Part shown: positions 8,048-16,242 of the stretch, piece by piece
Numbering within the stretch: position 1 is the stretch's first letter
Layout of the letters: each line of letters opens with the position of its first letter
The notes under the pieces: model-generated
Seen by the model: the letters and a program-made list of their open reading frames with translations, nothing else
What the model was told of the DNA's origin: nothing
Database searches by the model: none
Made by a program: the position numbers and the translations under genes
Assembly: GCA_934096405.1 (NCBI GenBank)
Contig: CAKOLW010000003.1
Coordinates: 1-64,000, forward strand
Length of the DNA: 64,000 bases
Source: an uncultured Bacilli bacterium
GTDB lineage: Bacteria > Bacillota_I > Bacilli_A > RF39 > UBA660
Direction: 5' to 3'

Positions 8048-9092
8048 AGAATTTAAAACAGCTTTTGATTTTATAGTTAAAGAAAAAAATATAGATCCAG
8101 AGGTAGTAAAGGAAGCAATGCAAAATGCTCTAGCAGCAGGTTATAAAAAGAACACTGGAGAAGATGCTGATGTAAGAGCAGAGTTTAATACTGAAAATGG
8201 TATGATTCGTCTATTTAGAAGAATGACTGTAGTAGATGAAATAGAAAATGAGGATACAGAATTAAGTCTAGAAGAAGCTCAAGAAATAAATCCTAACTAT
8301 AAAGTAGGAGATGTTATTGAAAATGAAGTAGACTTTGAAGATTTTGGTCGTGTAGCAGTTAGTGTTGCTAAACAAGTAGTACTTCAAAAGATTAGAGAAG
8401 TTGAAAGAAATCAAATTATGGATGAATTTAGAGATAAACAAGATGAAATGATGGTTGGTTTCTTAGCAATGGAAGATAATAGAAATTACTATGTTGATCT
8501 TGGAAAAGCAAGAGGAATATTACCTAAAAATGAACTAATTCCTGGAGAAACTTTAAGAATGGGAGATAGTGTTAAAGTTTATATAGTAAGTGTTGAAGAA
8601 ACTACTAAAGGGCCTTCAATTAGATTAAGTCGTAAACATTATGGATTTGTAAAAAGACTATTTGAAAATGAAATACCTGAATTTGCTGAAGGAATACTAA
8701 TAATGCATGGTGTTGCGCGTGAAGCAGGGGTAAGAAGTAAAGTTGCGATTGAAAGTATAAATCCTAATGTTGATGCTATAGGTAGTTGTATAGGAGAAAA
8801 AGGTACTCGTATTGCTAATATAATTAAGGCTTTAAATGGAGAAAAAGTAGATTTAGTATTATATGATGAGAATCCAGAAAAATTTATAGAAAATGCTTTA
8901 AGTCCAGCTAAGAATTTAAATGTTACAATACAAGATGAAAAGAAAAGAGAAGCTTTAGTTATAACTGATAATGAAAATTTAAGTTTAGCTATTGGTAAAA
9001 AAGGAATTAATATTAAATTAGCTAGTAAATTAACTAGATATAAATTAAATATTAAGACTTTAGATGATATAAATAAAGAAATTAATAAATAA
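8037..9092 (+). CDS. nusA: Transcription termination/antitermination factor NusA
   Basis: NusA binds RNA polymerase and nascent RNA, affecting pausing, termination and antitermination. The 351-aa protein has the N-terminal polymerase-binding domain (FDFIVKEKNIDPEVVKEAMQ), an S1 domain (about residues 130-195, ending GPSIRLSRKHYGFVKRLFE), and two KH domains (GEKGTRI and GKKGINIKLA). No C-terminal acidic repeats are present, as in other Firmicutes. I chose the ATG at 8037, overlapping rimP; a GTG at 8022 is in frame but adds residues not seen in the family. Confidence 0.96.
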   Translation: MNNKEFKTAFDFIVKEKNIDPEVVKEAMQNALAAGYKKNTGEDADVRAEFNTENGMIRLFRRMTVVDEIENEDTELSLEEAQEINPNYKVGDVIENEVDFEDFGRVAVSVAKQVVLQKIREVERNQIMDEFRDKQDEMMVGFLAMEDNRNYYVDLGKARGILPKNELIPGETLRMGDSVKVYIVSVEETTKGPSIRLSRKHYGFVKRLFENEIPEFAEGILIMHGVAREAGVRSKVAIESINPNVDAIGSCIGEKGTRIANIIKALNGEKVDLVLYDENPEKFIENALSPAKNLNVTIQDEKKREALVITDNENLSLAIGKKGINIKLASKLTRYKLNIKTLDDINKEINK

Positions 9093-9101
9093 GGTGTAAA
9101 T

Positions 9102-9362
9102 ATGAAAAATAAAAAAATACCTATGAGAACTTGTGTAGTTACTAAAGAAAAGTGTGAGAAAAGAGATTTACTTAGAGTAGTAAGAACTCCAGAAGGTAAT
9201 GTAATTGTTGATGATACATTAAAAGCTAATGGAAGAGGTGCTTACCTAAAAAAAGATAAAAGTGTTATAGAAAGTGCTAAGAAAAGTAAGAGTCTTGAAA
9301 GACATTTAGAAACTAGTATAAGTGATGAAATATATGATGAATTATTAAATAAAATTAATTAG
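9102..9362 (+). CDS. rnpM: YlxR family RNA-binding protein (RnpM)
   Basis: This 86-aa basic protein carries the DUF448/YlxR signature PMRTCVVTKEKCEKRDLLRV and GRGAYLKKD. YlxR (RnpM) has been described as an RNase P modulator in Bacillus. It lies between nusA and infB as usual. The L7Ae-like YlxQ gene that normally sits between ylxR and infB is missing. Confidence 0.93.
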   Translation: MKNKKIPMRTCVVTKEKCEKRDLLRVVRTPEGNVIVDDTLKANGRGAYLKKDKSVIESAKKSKSLERHLETSISDEIYDELLNKIN

Positions 9363-9377
9363 AAAGAAGGTGCTTAT

Positions 9378-11498
9378 ATGACAGTAAAAGACTATGCATT
9401 AGATTTAAATGTTAGTGTTAATAGTGTTTTAGATAAATGTAAAAGTTTAGGCATAAAGGTTAGTAGTGAAAATGATTATTTAGAAGATGATGATATTATA
9501 ATGTTAGATAATGTTATTGGAGAAATGGCTACTAATGAAGAAGTAGAAGAAAATTTACTTAGTGAAGAATTAGAAGATAAGTTTAACTTAGAAGATAGAG
9601 CTAATAATTTAATAGATGAAGATTTAACTGAAGAAAGAACTAAGAAAGTTAAATTAAAGAAAAAAGATTCTAATAAGAATGAAGATTTTAAGAAAGAAAA
9701 GAAGAATATTTATAAGCATAAAACTAAGTTACAAACTAATAAGAGTGAAGATGATACAAATGTAATACTTTATACTGATGGTATGACTGTTAAAGATTTA
9801 GCTAGTAAACTTGGTATAAGAGATGAAGAGATAATTAAGAAGATGTTTGGTATGGGATTAATTCTTAATATTAATCAGGCTATTACATTTGAAGATGCTG
9901 AAGTTGTATGTTTAGAATATAATAAAGAATTAAAGAAAGAAGAAAGTAAAGATATTAGTAATTTTGAAGAATATGAAATTATTGATGATGAGAATGATTT
10001 AGTTCCAAGACCGCCTATTGTTACTATTATGGGACATGTTGATCATGGTAAAACAAGTTTACTTGATTATATAAGACATTCTCATGTTGTAAGTGGAGAA
10101 GCAGGTGGAATTACCCAACATATTGGTGCTTATCAAGTTGAGATTAAAGGTAATTTAATTACATTTATTGATACTCCTGGACATGCTGCATTTACTGAAA
10201 TGAGAGCAAGAGGAGCAAAGATTACTGATATTGTTGTTATAATAGTGGCTGCTGATGATGGAGTTATGCCACAAACTAAAGAAGCAATAGACCATGCTAA
10301 AAGTGCTGGAGTTCCTATTATAGTGGCTATTAATAAAATAGATAAAGGTATAGGAAATATTGATAAAATAATGAGTGAGATGAGTGAATATGGATTGACT
10401 CCTGAAGAATGGGGTGGAGATACTATATTTGTTAAATTATCTGCTCATACTGGAGAAAATGTTGACTTATTATTAGAGAATATTATTGCTTTAGCTGAAA
10501 TGCAAGAATTAAAAGCAAATCCTAATAGGTATGCTGTAGGTACAGTTATTGAAGCTAAATTAGATAAAAATAAGGGACCAGTTGCAACACTTCTTATTAA
10601 TAATGGTACTTTAAGATTAGGAGATCCTATTGTAGTTGGTTCTTCATTTGGTAAAGTAAGAACTTTAAAAAATAGTAATGGTATTGATTTAACTAGTGCT
10701 TTACCTAGTACTCCAGTTGAAGTTACAGGACTTAATGAAGTACCAGTCGCTGGAGATAAATTTATGGCATTTGAAAGTGAAAAAGAAGCAAGAAGTGTAG
10801 CTGAAAAGAGATCAAATATACAAAAAGAAAAGAAATATGCTAAGAAGGCAGTAAGTCTAGATGATTTATTTGAATCTATTAAAGAAGGTCATAAAGAAAT
10901 TAATATAGTACTTAAAACTGATGTTAAAGGTAGTGAAGAGGCAGTTAAAAATGCTCTTGAAAAGATAAGTGTTGATGGAGTTAAAATATCAGTTATAAGA
11001 AGTGGAGTAGGAACTATTACAGAAAGTGATGTAGTGTTAGCTAGTGCATCAAATGCAATTATTATTGGATTTAATGTTGTTCCTAGTCATGAAACTAAAG
11101 AAACAGCTAAACAATATAATGTTGATATTAGATTATATAATATTATTTATAAAGTAGTAGAAGAAATAGAAGCAGCTATGAAAGGTATGCTTGATCCTGA
11201 ATACGAAGAGGTTATTACTGGTAATGCTGAAGTTAGACAAATATTTAAGTTTTCTAAAGTTGGTAATATCGCAGGTAGTCATGTTACTAGTGGTGTTGTA
11301 AAAAGTAATAGTCTTGTAAGATTAATTCGTGATGGAGTGGTAGTATATACTGGTAAAATAGGAAGTTTACAAAGAGAAAAGGATCAAGTTAAAGAAGTAA
11401 AAAATGGATTTGATTGTGGTATTACATTAGAAAACTTTATTGATATTAAAGTTGGTGATGTAATTGAAGCATATGAAATGAAGGAAGTAAAGAGATAA
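9378..11498 (+). CDS. infB: Translation initiation factor IF-2
   Basis: IF-2 brings initiator fMet-tRNA to the 30S subunit and hydrolyses GTP on subunit joining. The 706-aa protein has two short N-terminal IF2_N modules (TVKDYALDLNVSVNSVLDKC and a second at about residue 137), a lysine-rich linker, then the G domain. G domain motifs are GHVDHGKTSLLD (G1), GGITQHIGAYQ (G2), DTPGHAAFTEMRARG (G3), NKID (G4) and SAHTGENV (G5). Domains II-IV follow, ending with the fMet-tRNA-binding C2 domain (GNIAGSHVTSGVV). GAAAGAAGGTG precedes the ATG. It overlaps rbfA by one base. Confidence 0.97.
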   Translation: MTVKDYALDLNVSVNSVLDKCKSLGIKVSSENDYLEDDDIIMLDNVIGEMATNEEVEENLLSEELEDKFNLEDRANNLIDEDLTEERTKKVKLKKKDSNKNEDFKKEKKNIYKHKTKLQTNKSEDDTNVILYTDGMTVKDLASKLGIRDEEIIKKMFGMGLILNINQAITFEDAEVVCLEYNKELKKEESKDISNFEEYEIIDDENDLVPRPPIVTIMGHVDHGKTSLLDYIRHSHVVSGEAGGITQHIGAYQVEIKGNLITFIDTPGHAAFTEMRARGAKITDIVVIIVAADDGVMPQTKEAIDHAKSAGVPIIVAINKIDKGIGNIDKIMSEMSEYGLTPEEWGGDTIFVKLSAHTGENVDLLLENIIALAEMQELKANPNRYAVGTVIEAKLDKNKGPVATLLINNGTLRLGDPIVVGSSFGKVRTLKNSNGIDLTSALPSTPVEVTGLNEVPVAGDKFMAFESEKEARSVAEKRSNIQKEKKYAKKAVSLDDLFESIKEGHKEINIVLKTDVKGSEEAVKNALEKISVDGVKISVIRSGVGTITESDVVLASASNAIIIGFNVVPSHETKETAKQYNVDIRLYNIIYKVVEEIEAAMKGMLDPEYEEVITGNAEVRQIFKFSKVGNIAGSHVTSGVVKSNSLVRLIRDGVVVYTGKIGSLQREKDQVKEVKNGFDCGITLENFIDIKVGDVIEAYEMKEVKR

Positions 11499-11836
11499 TG
11501 AAATTAAAAGGAGAAAGAGTAGCTTCTGATTTATTAAAAGAACTTGGCATGATTTTACTTACTGATGCGAAAGATGAAGATTTTAAATATGTTACATTAA
11601 CTTATGCAACTGTTACAAATGATTTATCTTTTGCTAAAGTTTATTTTACTACATTAGATAATGAAAATAAGGATAAAGTTTTAAAAGACTTAAATAATGC
11701 AAGTGGCTATTTTAGAAGTAGTTTAGCTGGTAAATTGAATATTAGACATATTCCAGAAATAAGATTTGTATATGATGAGTCAATTGAATATGGTCAAAAA
11801 ATAGAAAAGATAATTGAAAAAATTAATGAAGAATAA
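11498..11836 (+). CDS. rbfA: 30S ribosome-binding factor RbfA
   Basis: RbfA is a KH-fold factor for 16S rRNA 5' end maturation and cold adaptation. The 112-aa protein shows the family pattern RVASDLLKELGMIL at the start, YATVTNDLSFAKVYFTTL in the centre and RHIPEIRFVYDESIEYGQKI near the end. The ATG overlaps the infB stop (TAATG), so it is translationally coupled and closes the operon. truB and ribF, common next genes in Bacillus, do not follow. Confidence 0.94.
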   Translation: MKLKGERVASDLLKELGMILLTDAKDEDFKYVTLTYATVTNDLSFAKVYFTTLDNENKDKVLKDLNNASGYFRSSLAGKLNIRHIPEIRFVYDESIEYGQKIEKIIEKINEE

Positions 11837-11865
11837 TGGACAGAATAAATAAAATTTAGTATAAT
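11837..11865 (+). promoter_or_regulatory. Promoter of a short convergent RNA
   Basis: TGGACA (11837-11842), a 17-base spacer and TATAAT (11860-11865) begin immediately after rbfA. Transcription would start near 11872 and end at the hairpin 11951-11984, giving an RNA of about 115 nt with no good ORF. Confidence 0.75.
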
Positions 11866-11871
11866 GTATAC

Positions 11872-11988
11872 AGATGGACATATTGAATACAATATAAAAA
11901 GAGTTCACTTAACTTTAGTCGGTCAGGTGTTCTCAGTCCTTGATGACTTGGAAAAACACCGTTCTAACTAGAAAGGTGTTTTTCTTAA
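11872..11988 (+). ncRNA. Candidate type I antitoxin RNA
   Basis: A short RNA is bounded by a strong promoter and an intrinsic terminator. It is transcribed towards a minus-strand RNA encoding a 20-aa hydrophobic peptide (12016-12078), and the two would overlap over the shared hairpin at 11951-11984. Its 5' part (11902-11940) is a near copy, in inverted orientation, of the 5' part of the toxin RNA (12118-12154). Convergent small RNAs sharing a terminator fit Fst/par-like type I modules. Antitoxin function is inferred from layout only. Confidence 0.55.
11951..11988. terminator. Shared bidirectional terminator of the small convergent RNAs
   Basis: GAAAAACACC (11951-11960) pairs perfectly with GGTGTTTTTC (11975-11984). 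The A-run and T-run on the two sides allow it to work for both strands. Confidence 0.85.
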
Positions 11989-12015
11989 TTTTTGACCCCC
12001 TTACTAAGTTCGAAG

Positions 12016-12078
12016 TTAATCTTCGAATAGTTTTATTAATAAAACTAATATAATAATTAGAATAATCAAATATTCCAT
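12016..12078 (-). CDS. Candidate type I toxin, 20-aa hydrophobic peptide
   Basis: The frame reads MEYLIILIIILVLLIKLFED. It is one transmembrane helix of Leu, Ile and Val with charged ends, typical of membrane-acting type I toxins (Ibs-, Fst- and BsrG-like peptides share this design, not sequence). AAAGGG lies 7 bases before the ATG. A stronger ribosome site (GGAGG) serves an overlapping frame that starts at 12094, so toxin translation may be coupled to that leader frame, as in hok/mok. A TTCGAAG/CTTCGAA hairpin covers the stop codon. It is below usual annotation limits. The call rests on composition and context. Confidence 0.6.
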   Translation of the reverse strand: MEYLIILIIILVLLIKLFED

Positions 12079-12160
12079 TAATATACCCTTTCATAGGACC
12101 TCACCTCCTTCCTAAAAAGGACTGAGGGAAAATCACCTGACAATTAAGTGAACTAAAAAT

Positions 12161-12189
12161 ATGATATCAAATAAATGTACTATAGTCAA
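12161..12189 (-). promoter_or_regulatory. Promoter of the small toxin RNA
   Basis: On the minus strand: TTGACT (12189-12184), a 17-base spacer, TATCAT (12166-12161). Predicted transcription starts near 12154, at the outer edge of the right inverted-repeat arm. Confidence 0.75.
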
Positions 12190-12275
12190 GCAAAATAACT
12201 TATTAAATAAAGGAAAAAAATTATATGTAAAAAACAAACTAAATTTGGTAAAATATAAATGAAGTGGTGATATTT

Positions 12276-14066
12276 ATGATTAAAGAAAAATTATCTTTAG
12301 TACCTATGCTACCTGGTTGTTACTTAATGAAAAATAAAGATGGTACTATAATATATGTAGGGAAAGCTAAAATACTAAAAAGAAGACTTAATAGTTATTT
12401 TAATAGAACTCAAACTGGTAAAACTAAAAAATTAGTTAGTGAAATAGTAGATTTTGATTATATAGTTACTAGTAGTGAATTAGAAGCTTTTATATTAGAA
12501 ATAAATCTTATTAAAAAGTATGATCCTAAATATAATATATTACTTAAAGATGATAAAAGTTATCCATATATAGAATTTAAAAATGATAAATATCCTACAT
12601 TAACTGTTAAAAGAGAAATAAATATTAATAAGAAAAATAAAATGTTATTTGGACCTTATCCTAATGTAGGCGCGGCTAGAAGAATAGTTAATCTTATAAA
12701 TAGGTTATATCCTTTAAAAAAGTGTGATAAAATGCCTAAAAAAGAATGCTTATACTATCATATAGGTGAATGCTTAGGTTATTGTGTATTTAAAGATTTG
12801 GATACAACTGATTTAAGAAATGAAATAACACTTATACTTAATGGACATGATGATATACTTATAAATAAAATAAATGAAAAGATTAAGGTTAATTCTGATA
12901 ATTTAAATTATGAAGTTGCTTTAGAACTTAAGAATGAACTTGATTATATTAAGGTTGTATTTGAAAAACAAAAAGTTGAACTTAATGATGGAATTAATAG
13001 AGATATATTCAATTATTATTATGAAAATGGTTATATAAGTATAGTAGTGTTCTTTTTAAGAAATGGTAAATTAGTAGGTAATAAAAAGAATATATTTCCT
13101 TTGATAGATGAAATTAATGATACTATGGAATATTATATAGTTAATTTTTATCAAAAAAAGAATATACCTCCTAAAGAAATAATTGTTCCAGAAGAATTAG
13201 ATATAGAATTACTTAATAGTTTATTAGATTCTAAAGTAGTTACTGCGATTAAAGGAAAGAAAAAGCATTTATTTGATTTAGCTAAAACTAATGCTAAAAT
13301 TAATTTAGATAACAATATAGAAATGGAATATAGAAAGAATGAAAGAAGTTTTGATGCTTCTAGAGAGTTAGGTAATATTGTTGGAATAGATAATTTGAGT
13401 GTAATTGAAAGCTTTGATAATTCTAACTTATTTGGATCATTTACTGTAAGTGGTATGGTAACATTTATAGATGGAGTTCCTAGTAAGAAAGATTATAGAA
13501 AGTTTAAGATTAGCAAGGAACAAAATGATGATGTTGGAAGTATGAAAGAAGTTATTTATAGAAGATATCAAAGTGTATTAATGAATAATTCTAGAAAACC
13601 TGATTTAATACTTGTAGATGGTGGTATTAATCAGATTAATGCTTGTAAAAGTGTACTTAATGATTTGAATTTATCTATTAAAGTATGTGGACTTATGAAA
13701 GATGATAAACATACATTAAGTGAATTAATTGATGGAGATACTTTAAATAGTTATAAAATAGATAAGAAAAGTAATGTGTTTTATTTATTAACTAGAATAA
13801 GCGATGAAGTACATAGATTTACTATTAATTATCATAGACAGATTAGAAGTAAAGGTAGTATATCTAGTGTACTTGATAATATAGAAGGAATAGGATCAAC
13901 TAGAAAGAAAGAATTACTTAAAAAATATGGTAGTTTAAAAAAGATTAAAGAGGCTACACTTGAAGAATTGGAAACTATTTTACCTAGTGAAGTTGCTAAG
14001 AATACATTGGAATATTTAAATGAATTTGATAAGGAGAATATTAATGATAGAAACAGTGACAATTAA
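12276..14066 (+). CDS. uvrC: Excinuclease ABC subunit C
   Basis: UvrC makes both incisions around bulky DNA lesions together with UvrAB. The GIY-YIG 3' nuclease lies at residues about 10-90 (LPGCYLMKNKDGTIIYVGKA, then LNSYFNRT). A central UVR motif and the RNase H-like 5' nuclease follow (ESFDNSNLFGSFTVSGMVTF and LVDGGINQ). Helix-hairpin-helix motifs close it (LDNIEGIGSTRKKELLKKYG). The ATG at 12276 has AGTGGTGA about 6 bases upstream; an in-frame GTG at 12264 is less likely. uvrA and uvrB are not in the window. Length (596 aa) is normal. Confidence 0.96.
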   Translation: MIKEKLSLVPMLPGCYLMKNKDGTIIYVGKAKILKRRLNSYFNRTQTGKTKKLVSEIVDFDYIVTSSELEAFILEINLIKKYDPKYNILLKDDKSYPYIEFKNDKYPTLTVKREININKKNKMLFGPYPNVGAARRIVNLINRLYPLKKCDKMPKKECLYYHIGECLGYCVFKDLDTTDLRNEITLILNGHDDILINKINEKIKVNSDNLNYEVALELKNELDYIKVVFEKQKVELNDGINRDIFNYYYENGYISIVVFFLRNGKLVGNKKNIFPLIDEINDTMEYYIVNFYQKKNIPPKEIIVPEELDIELLNSLLDSKVVTAIKGKKKHLFDLAKTNAKINLDNNIEMEYRKNERSFDASRELGNIVGIDNLSVIESFDNSNLFGSFTVSGMVTFIDGVPSKKDYRKFKISKEQNDDVGSMKEVIYRRYQSVLMNNSRKPDLILVDGGINQINACKSVLNDLNLSIKVCGLMKDDKHTLSELIDGDTLNSYKIDKKSNVFYLLTRISDEVHRFTINYHRQIRSKGSISSVLDNIEGIGSTRKKELLKKYGSLKKIKEATLEELETILPSEVAKNTLEYLNEFDKENINDRNSDN

Positions 14067-14292
14067 TGATAAAAAGTATAGTGTTTTATTTACTTATGAA
14101 GAAGAAAATGGTAATAAATACATATATTATACTGATAATAGTTTTGATGATAGTGGTAAACTTAATGTAGTAGTAGGGTTATATGAGATAGTTAATAATG
14201 AATATAAAGTTTCTGATATAGAAGATGATTTAACTATGAAGAAGGCTGTTAAAATACTAGGAGAGGTAATTAAAAGTTTAAATAAAAAGTAG
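14044..14292 (+). CDS. DUF1292-like small protein (YrzB-like)
   Basis: An 82-aa acidic protein, MIETVTINDKKYSVLFTYEE, then alternating beta strands (KYIYYTDNSF, NVVVGLYEIVNNEYKVSDIE) resembling the DUF1292 family of Firmicutes; function is unknown. AAGGAG lies 8 bases before the ATG. It overlaps the end of uvrC by 23 bases and is probably cotranscribed. The family call rests on general pattern only. Confidence 0.65.
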   Translation: MIETVTINDKKYSVLFTYEEENGNKYIYYTDNSFDDSGKLNVVVGLYEIVNNEYKVSDIEDDLTMKKAVKILGEVIKSLNKK

Positions 14293-14357
14293 TATATTAA
14301 GTACTTGAACTTGTTTTTTTAGATAAAATATGATATCATTAATTCGAGGGGAGAAAC

Positions 14358-14939
14358 ATGAGTAAAAAAGAATTAGGTAATAAATATGAAGGAGAAAGAT
14401 TACCAGATATAGGATTTGAAAATCATATGTTTAGACTAAGATTAAGCTTTATGGCTTTATCACTAGCTAGTGTTATTTCAATGGGAATTGTTCTTCGTGG
14501 TAAAACTAATACTAGTTTTAAATATGAAACTAAGGTTTCTAATGGCTACAAAAATTTTTGTGCACCAATTGGTTATGAATTATATCGTGATGAAAATGGA
14601 AATGTTTATGCTAAAAAGAGTGAAAAGAAAGAAGTAAAAGTTCCTGATGGCTATGAGGGTCATTATGCACCTAGTAGTTGTGATTTATATCGTGATGAAA
14701 TGGGAAGAATATATCCAAAGGAAAAAACATATGAAGAGGAAATAATTCCTAATGGTTATATGAATGGATGGGTACCTGATGGTTATGAGAGATACCGCGC
14801 TAAAGATGGGTTTATCTATACTAGAAAAAAAGAAAGCAAAGATAAAGAAATAATTATAGGTTCAGATGAATATCCTTCTATTACTAGTGATAATTATAAT
14901 GATAAAGAAGAGTTGGTTCTTACTAAAAAATATAATTAA
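14358..14939 (+). CDS. Membrane-anchored protein with three GY...YRDxxGxxY repeats
   Basis: A 193-aa protein with one transmembrane segment at about residues 29-46 (SFMALSLASVISMGIVLRG). Three tandem repeats of about 38 residues follow: NGYKNFCAPIGYELYRDENG, DGYEGHYAPSSCDLYRDEMG and NGYMNGWVPDGYERYRAKDG, each ending in [NRF]-[VI]-Y and a charged linker. The repeats are probably external. The adjacent gene product has one more copy. CGAGGGGAG precedes the ATG. No known family was recognised; the repeat is the main feature. Confidence 0.75.
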   Translation: MSKKELGNKYEGERLPDIGFENHMFRLRLSFMALSLASVISMGIVLRGKTNTSFKYETKVSNGYKNFCAPIGYELYRDENGNVYAKKSEKKEVKVPDGYEGHYAPSSCDLYRDEMGRIYPKEKTYEEEIIPNGYMNGWVPDGYERYRAKDGFIYTRKKESKDKEIIIGSDEYPSITSDNYNDKEELVLTKKYN

Positions 14940-14956
14940 TAAGATGGGGGAGCAGT

Positions 14957-15331
14957 ATGGAAAAGACAAAGAGTGAACAAAAAGTAACAAATAAATTCAA
15001 TATTACTATGGCTGGTTTGGGTTTATTAGGTATTTTAACTGTTGGAGGAATAAAGTTAGATAATGATACAGATCATTTAAATTATAAATGTCCTTTTAGA
15101 TTTTTATTTAAGGATAAAGTAATTGAACATTCTGTTGATGAAGTAAATAAAGAATATTATAAGGTATATAAAGCACCTGAAGGGTATATTTTAAATGGAA
15201 ATATATGCTATAAAGATACTGCCCAAGGTAGAGTATATACTGAACCAATATTAGTTGGTATTATGGAAAATGATACAATTATTACAAATGATGAAGTTTA
15301 TACTAGAGTTAAAAAATTATATAATAAGTAG
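14957..15331 (+). CDS. Membrane-anchored protein with one related GY...Y repeat
   Basis: A 124-aa protein with a transmembrane segment at about residues 16-34 (ITMAGLGLLGILTVGGIKL). At about residues 72-100 it has KAPEGYILNGNICYKDTAQG followed by RVYTEP, a fourth divergent copy of the repeat in the gene upstream. It lies 17 bases after that gene with GGGGGAG before the ATG, so the pair is an operon. Function is unknown. Confidence 0.7.
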   Translation: MEKTKSEQKVTNKFNITMAGLGLLGILTVGGIKLDNDTDHLNYKCPFRFLFKDKVIEHSVDEVNKEYYKVYKAPEGYILNGNICYKDTAQGRVYTEPILVGIMENDTIITNDEVYTRVKKLYNK

Positions 15332-15350
15332 GTGAAAACCTGCTTTTATT
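15328..15350 (+). terminator. Intrinsic terminator
   Basis: AGTAGGT, loop GAAA, ACCTGCT followed by TTTATTTT, overlapping the stop codon of the upstream gene. Confidence 0.8.
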
Positions 15351-15377
15351 TTGGGTATTCCATTATTTACAAACATA

Positions 15378-15386
15378 TGTTATAAT
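15378..15386 (+). promoter_or_regulatory. Extended -10 promoter giving a leaderless mRNA
   Basis: TGTTATAAT ends only 6 bases before the ATG at 15393, so transcription should start at or next to the start codon. No Shine-Dalgarno sequence is present. The -35 (TTCCAT) is weak. Confidence 0.65.
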
Positions 15387-15392
15387 TGACTT

Positions 15393-16193
15393 ATGAGAGA
15401 ATATGAAATTGAAACATTCTTAACTAGTGATTATATATACATACCTTATGTATTTAAAGAAAAAATTAATTTGAATAGTGATGGGTATGTTTTTAAGAAT
15501 GATGTTATTTATGATAATTATTATAGTCCAGTAAGTGGTAAAGCTTGTGGTCTTACAGAAATATTTGGTATAGGTGGAGTTAAGAAGACTGTTATAGTAG
15601 AAAATGATTTTATTGATAAAGTAAAGTCTAAAGAATTTTGTGTTAAAGATTTATATGATATAAATAAAGAAATTGTAGTTAATAGTGTAAATAAATATAT
15701 AAAAGATAATAAGCTTGAAGTATCTGTTAGTTATAAAAATAAATATGATTTAAGAGATTATTCAATATTAAAAGATAATATTAACATAATATTAGAAACT
15801 TTAGATGTTATAAGTGAAAATATGAGTGATTTAGAAATTAAAATTATACTTGATAAGAGAGATTTTAATAGTTATCAATTGTTATTTAATAATCTTGGAA
15901 CTTATCCTAATATTAAAGTCGACTTTAAGAAAAGTGATAATTCATTGAGTTTATATAATATAATAGATATATATAATGAATTAAAACATAAAACTATAAG
16001 AGATTATATATATGTTACTTTAATTTATGAAAATAAATTTAAAGTTATTAAGTTAAAAAGATATTCTAATTTAAAAGATTTATTAGAGCATATTAAAACA
16101 ATAGGAATTAGTTTTGTATTAAATAATACTATTAAATTAGAAAATCCTAATTTCTTATTAGATGATGAAGTGTATACTATAAATGTTATTTAA
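15393..16193 (+). CDS. RnfC-like barrel-sandwich protein, divergent orphan
   Basis: The N-terminal 70 residues (DGYVFKNDVIYDNYYSPVSG, KACGLTEI, VIVEND) resemble the barrel-sandwich part of RnfC/NqrA, where SPVSGKV is typical. The following alternating region (DLEIKIILDKRDFNSYQLLF, then YPNIKVDF) is spaced like the RnfC nucleotide-binding half. No CxxCxxC iron-sulfur motif occurs, and no other rnf gene is nearby, so electron transport is unlikely to be conserved. The start at 15393 is forced by the -10 box, which would make it leaderless. Family assignment is remote and inferred from motifs only. Confidence 0.55.
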   Translation: MREYEIETFLTSDYIYIPYVFKEKINLNSDGYVFKNDVIYDNYYSPVSGKACGLTEIFGIGGVKKTVIVENDFIDKVKSKEFCVKDLYDINKEIVVNSVNKYIKDNKLEVSVSYKNKYDLRDYSILKDNINIILETLDVISENMSDLEIKIILDKRDFNSYQLLFNNLGTYPNIKVDFKKSDNSLSLYNIIDIYNELKHKTIRDYIYVTLIYENKFKVIKLKRYSNLKDLLEHIKTIGISFVLNNTIKLENPNFLLDDEVYTINVI

Positions 16194-16219
16194 ACTAGAT
16201 TAATTCTAGTTTTTATTTT
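16193..16219 (+). terminator. Intrinsic terminator
   Basis: AACTAGA (16193-16199) pairs with TCTAGTT (16205-16211), followed by TTTATTTTA. It begins at the stop codon of the RnfC-like gene. Confidence 0.8.
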
Positions 16220-16242
16220 ATAATATTTGTGAGGTGTATGAG

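Larger units (their letters stand above)
11902..12154. repeat. Imperfect inverted repeat framing the convergent RNA pair
   Basis: The left arm 11902-11940 and the right arm 12118-12154 (reverse complement) share AGTTCACTTAA, GTCAGGTG and CTCAGTCCT in the same order with small gaps. Each arm lies at the predicted 5' end of one of the two convergent RNAs. The arms could also be ends of a small mobile unit, but no target duplication was obvious. Confidence 0.7.

Noticed and set aside
12016..12094. 53-aa frame starting at 12094 as the real product of the small minus-strand RNA
   Set aside because: It has the better ribosome site but runs through the terminator hairpin and has no protein-like pattern. 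The 20-aa hydrophobic frame fits a toxin better. A coupling role for the longer frame remains possible.
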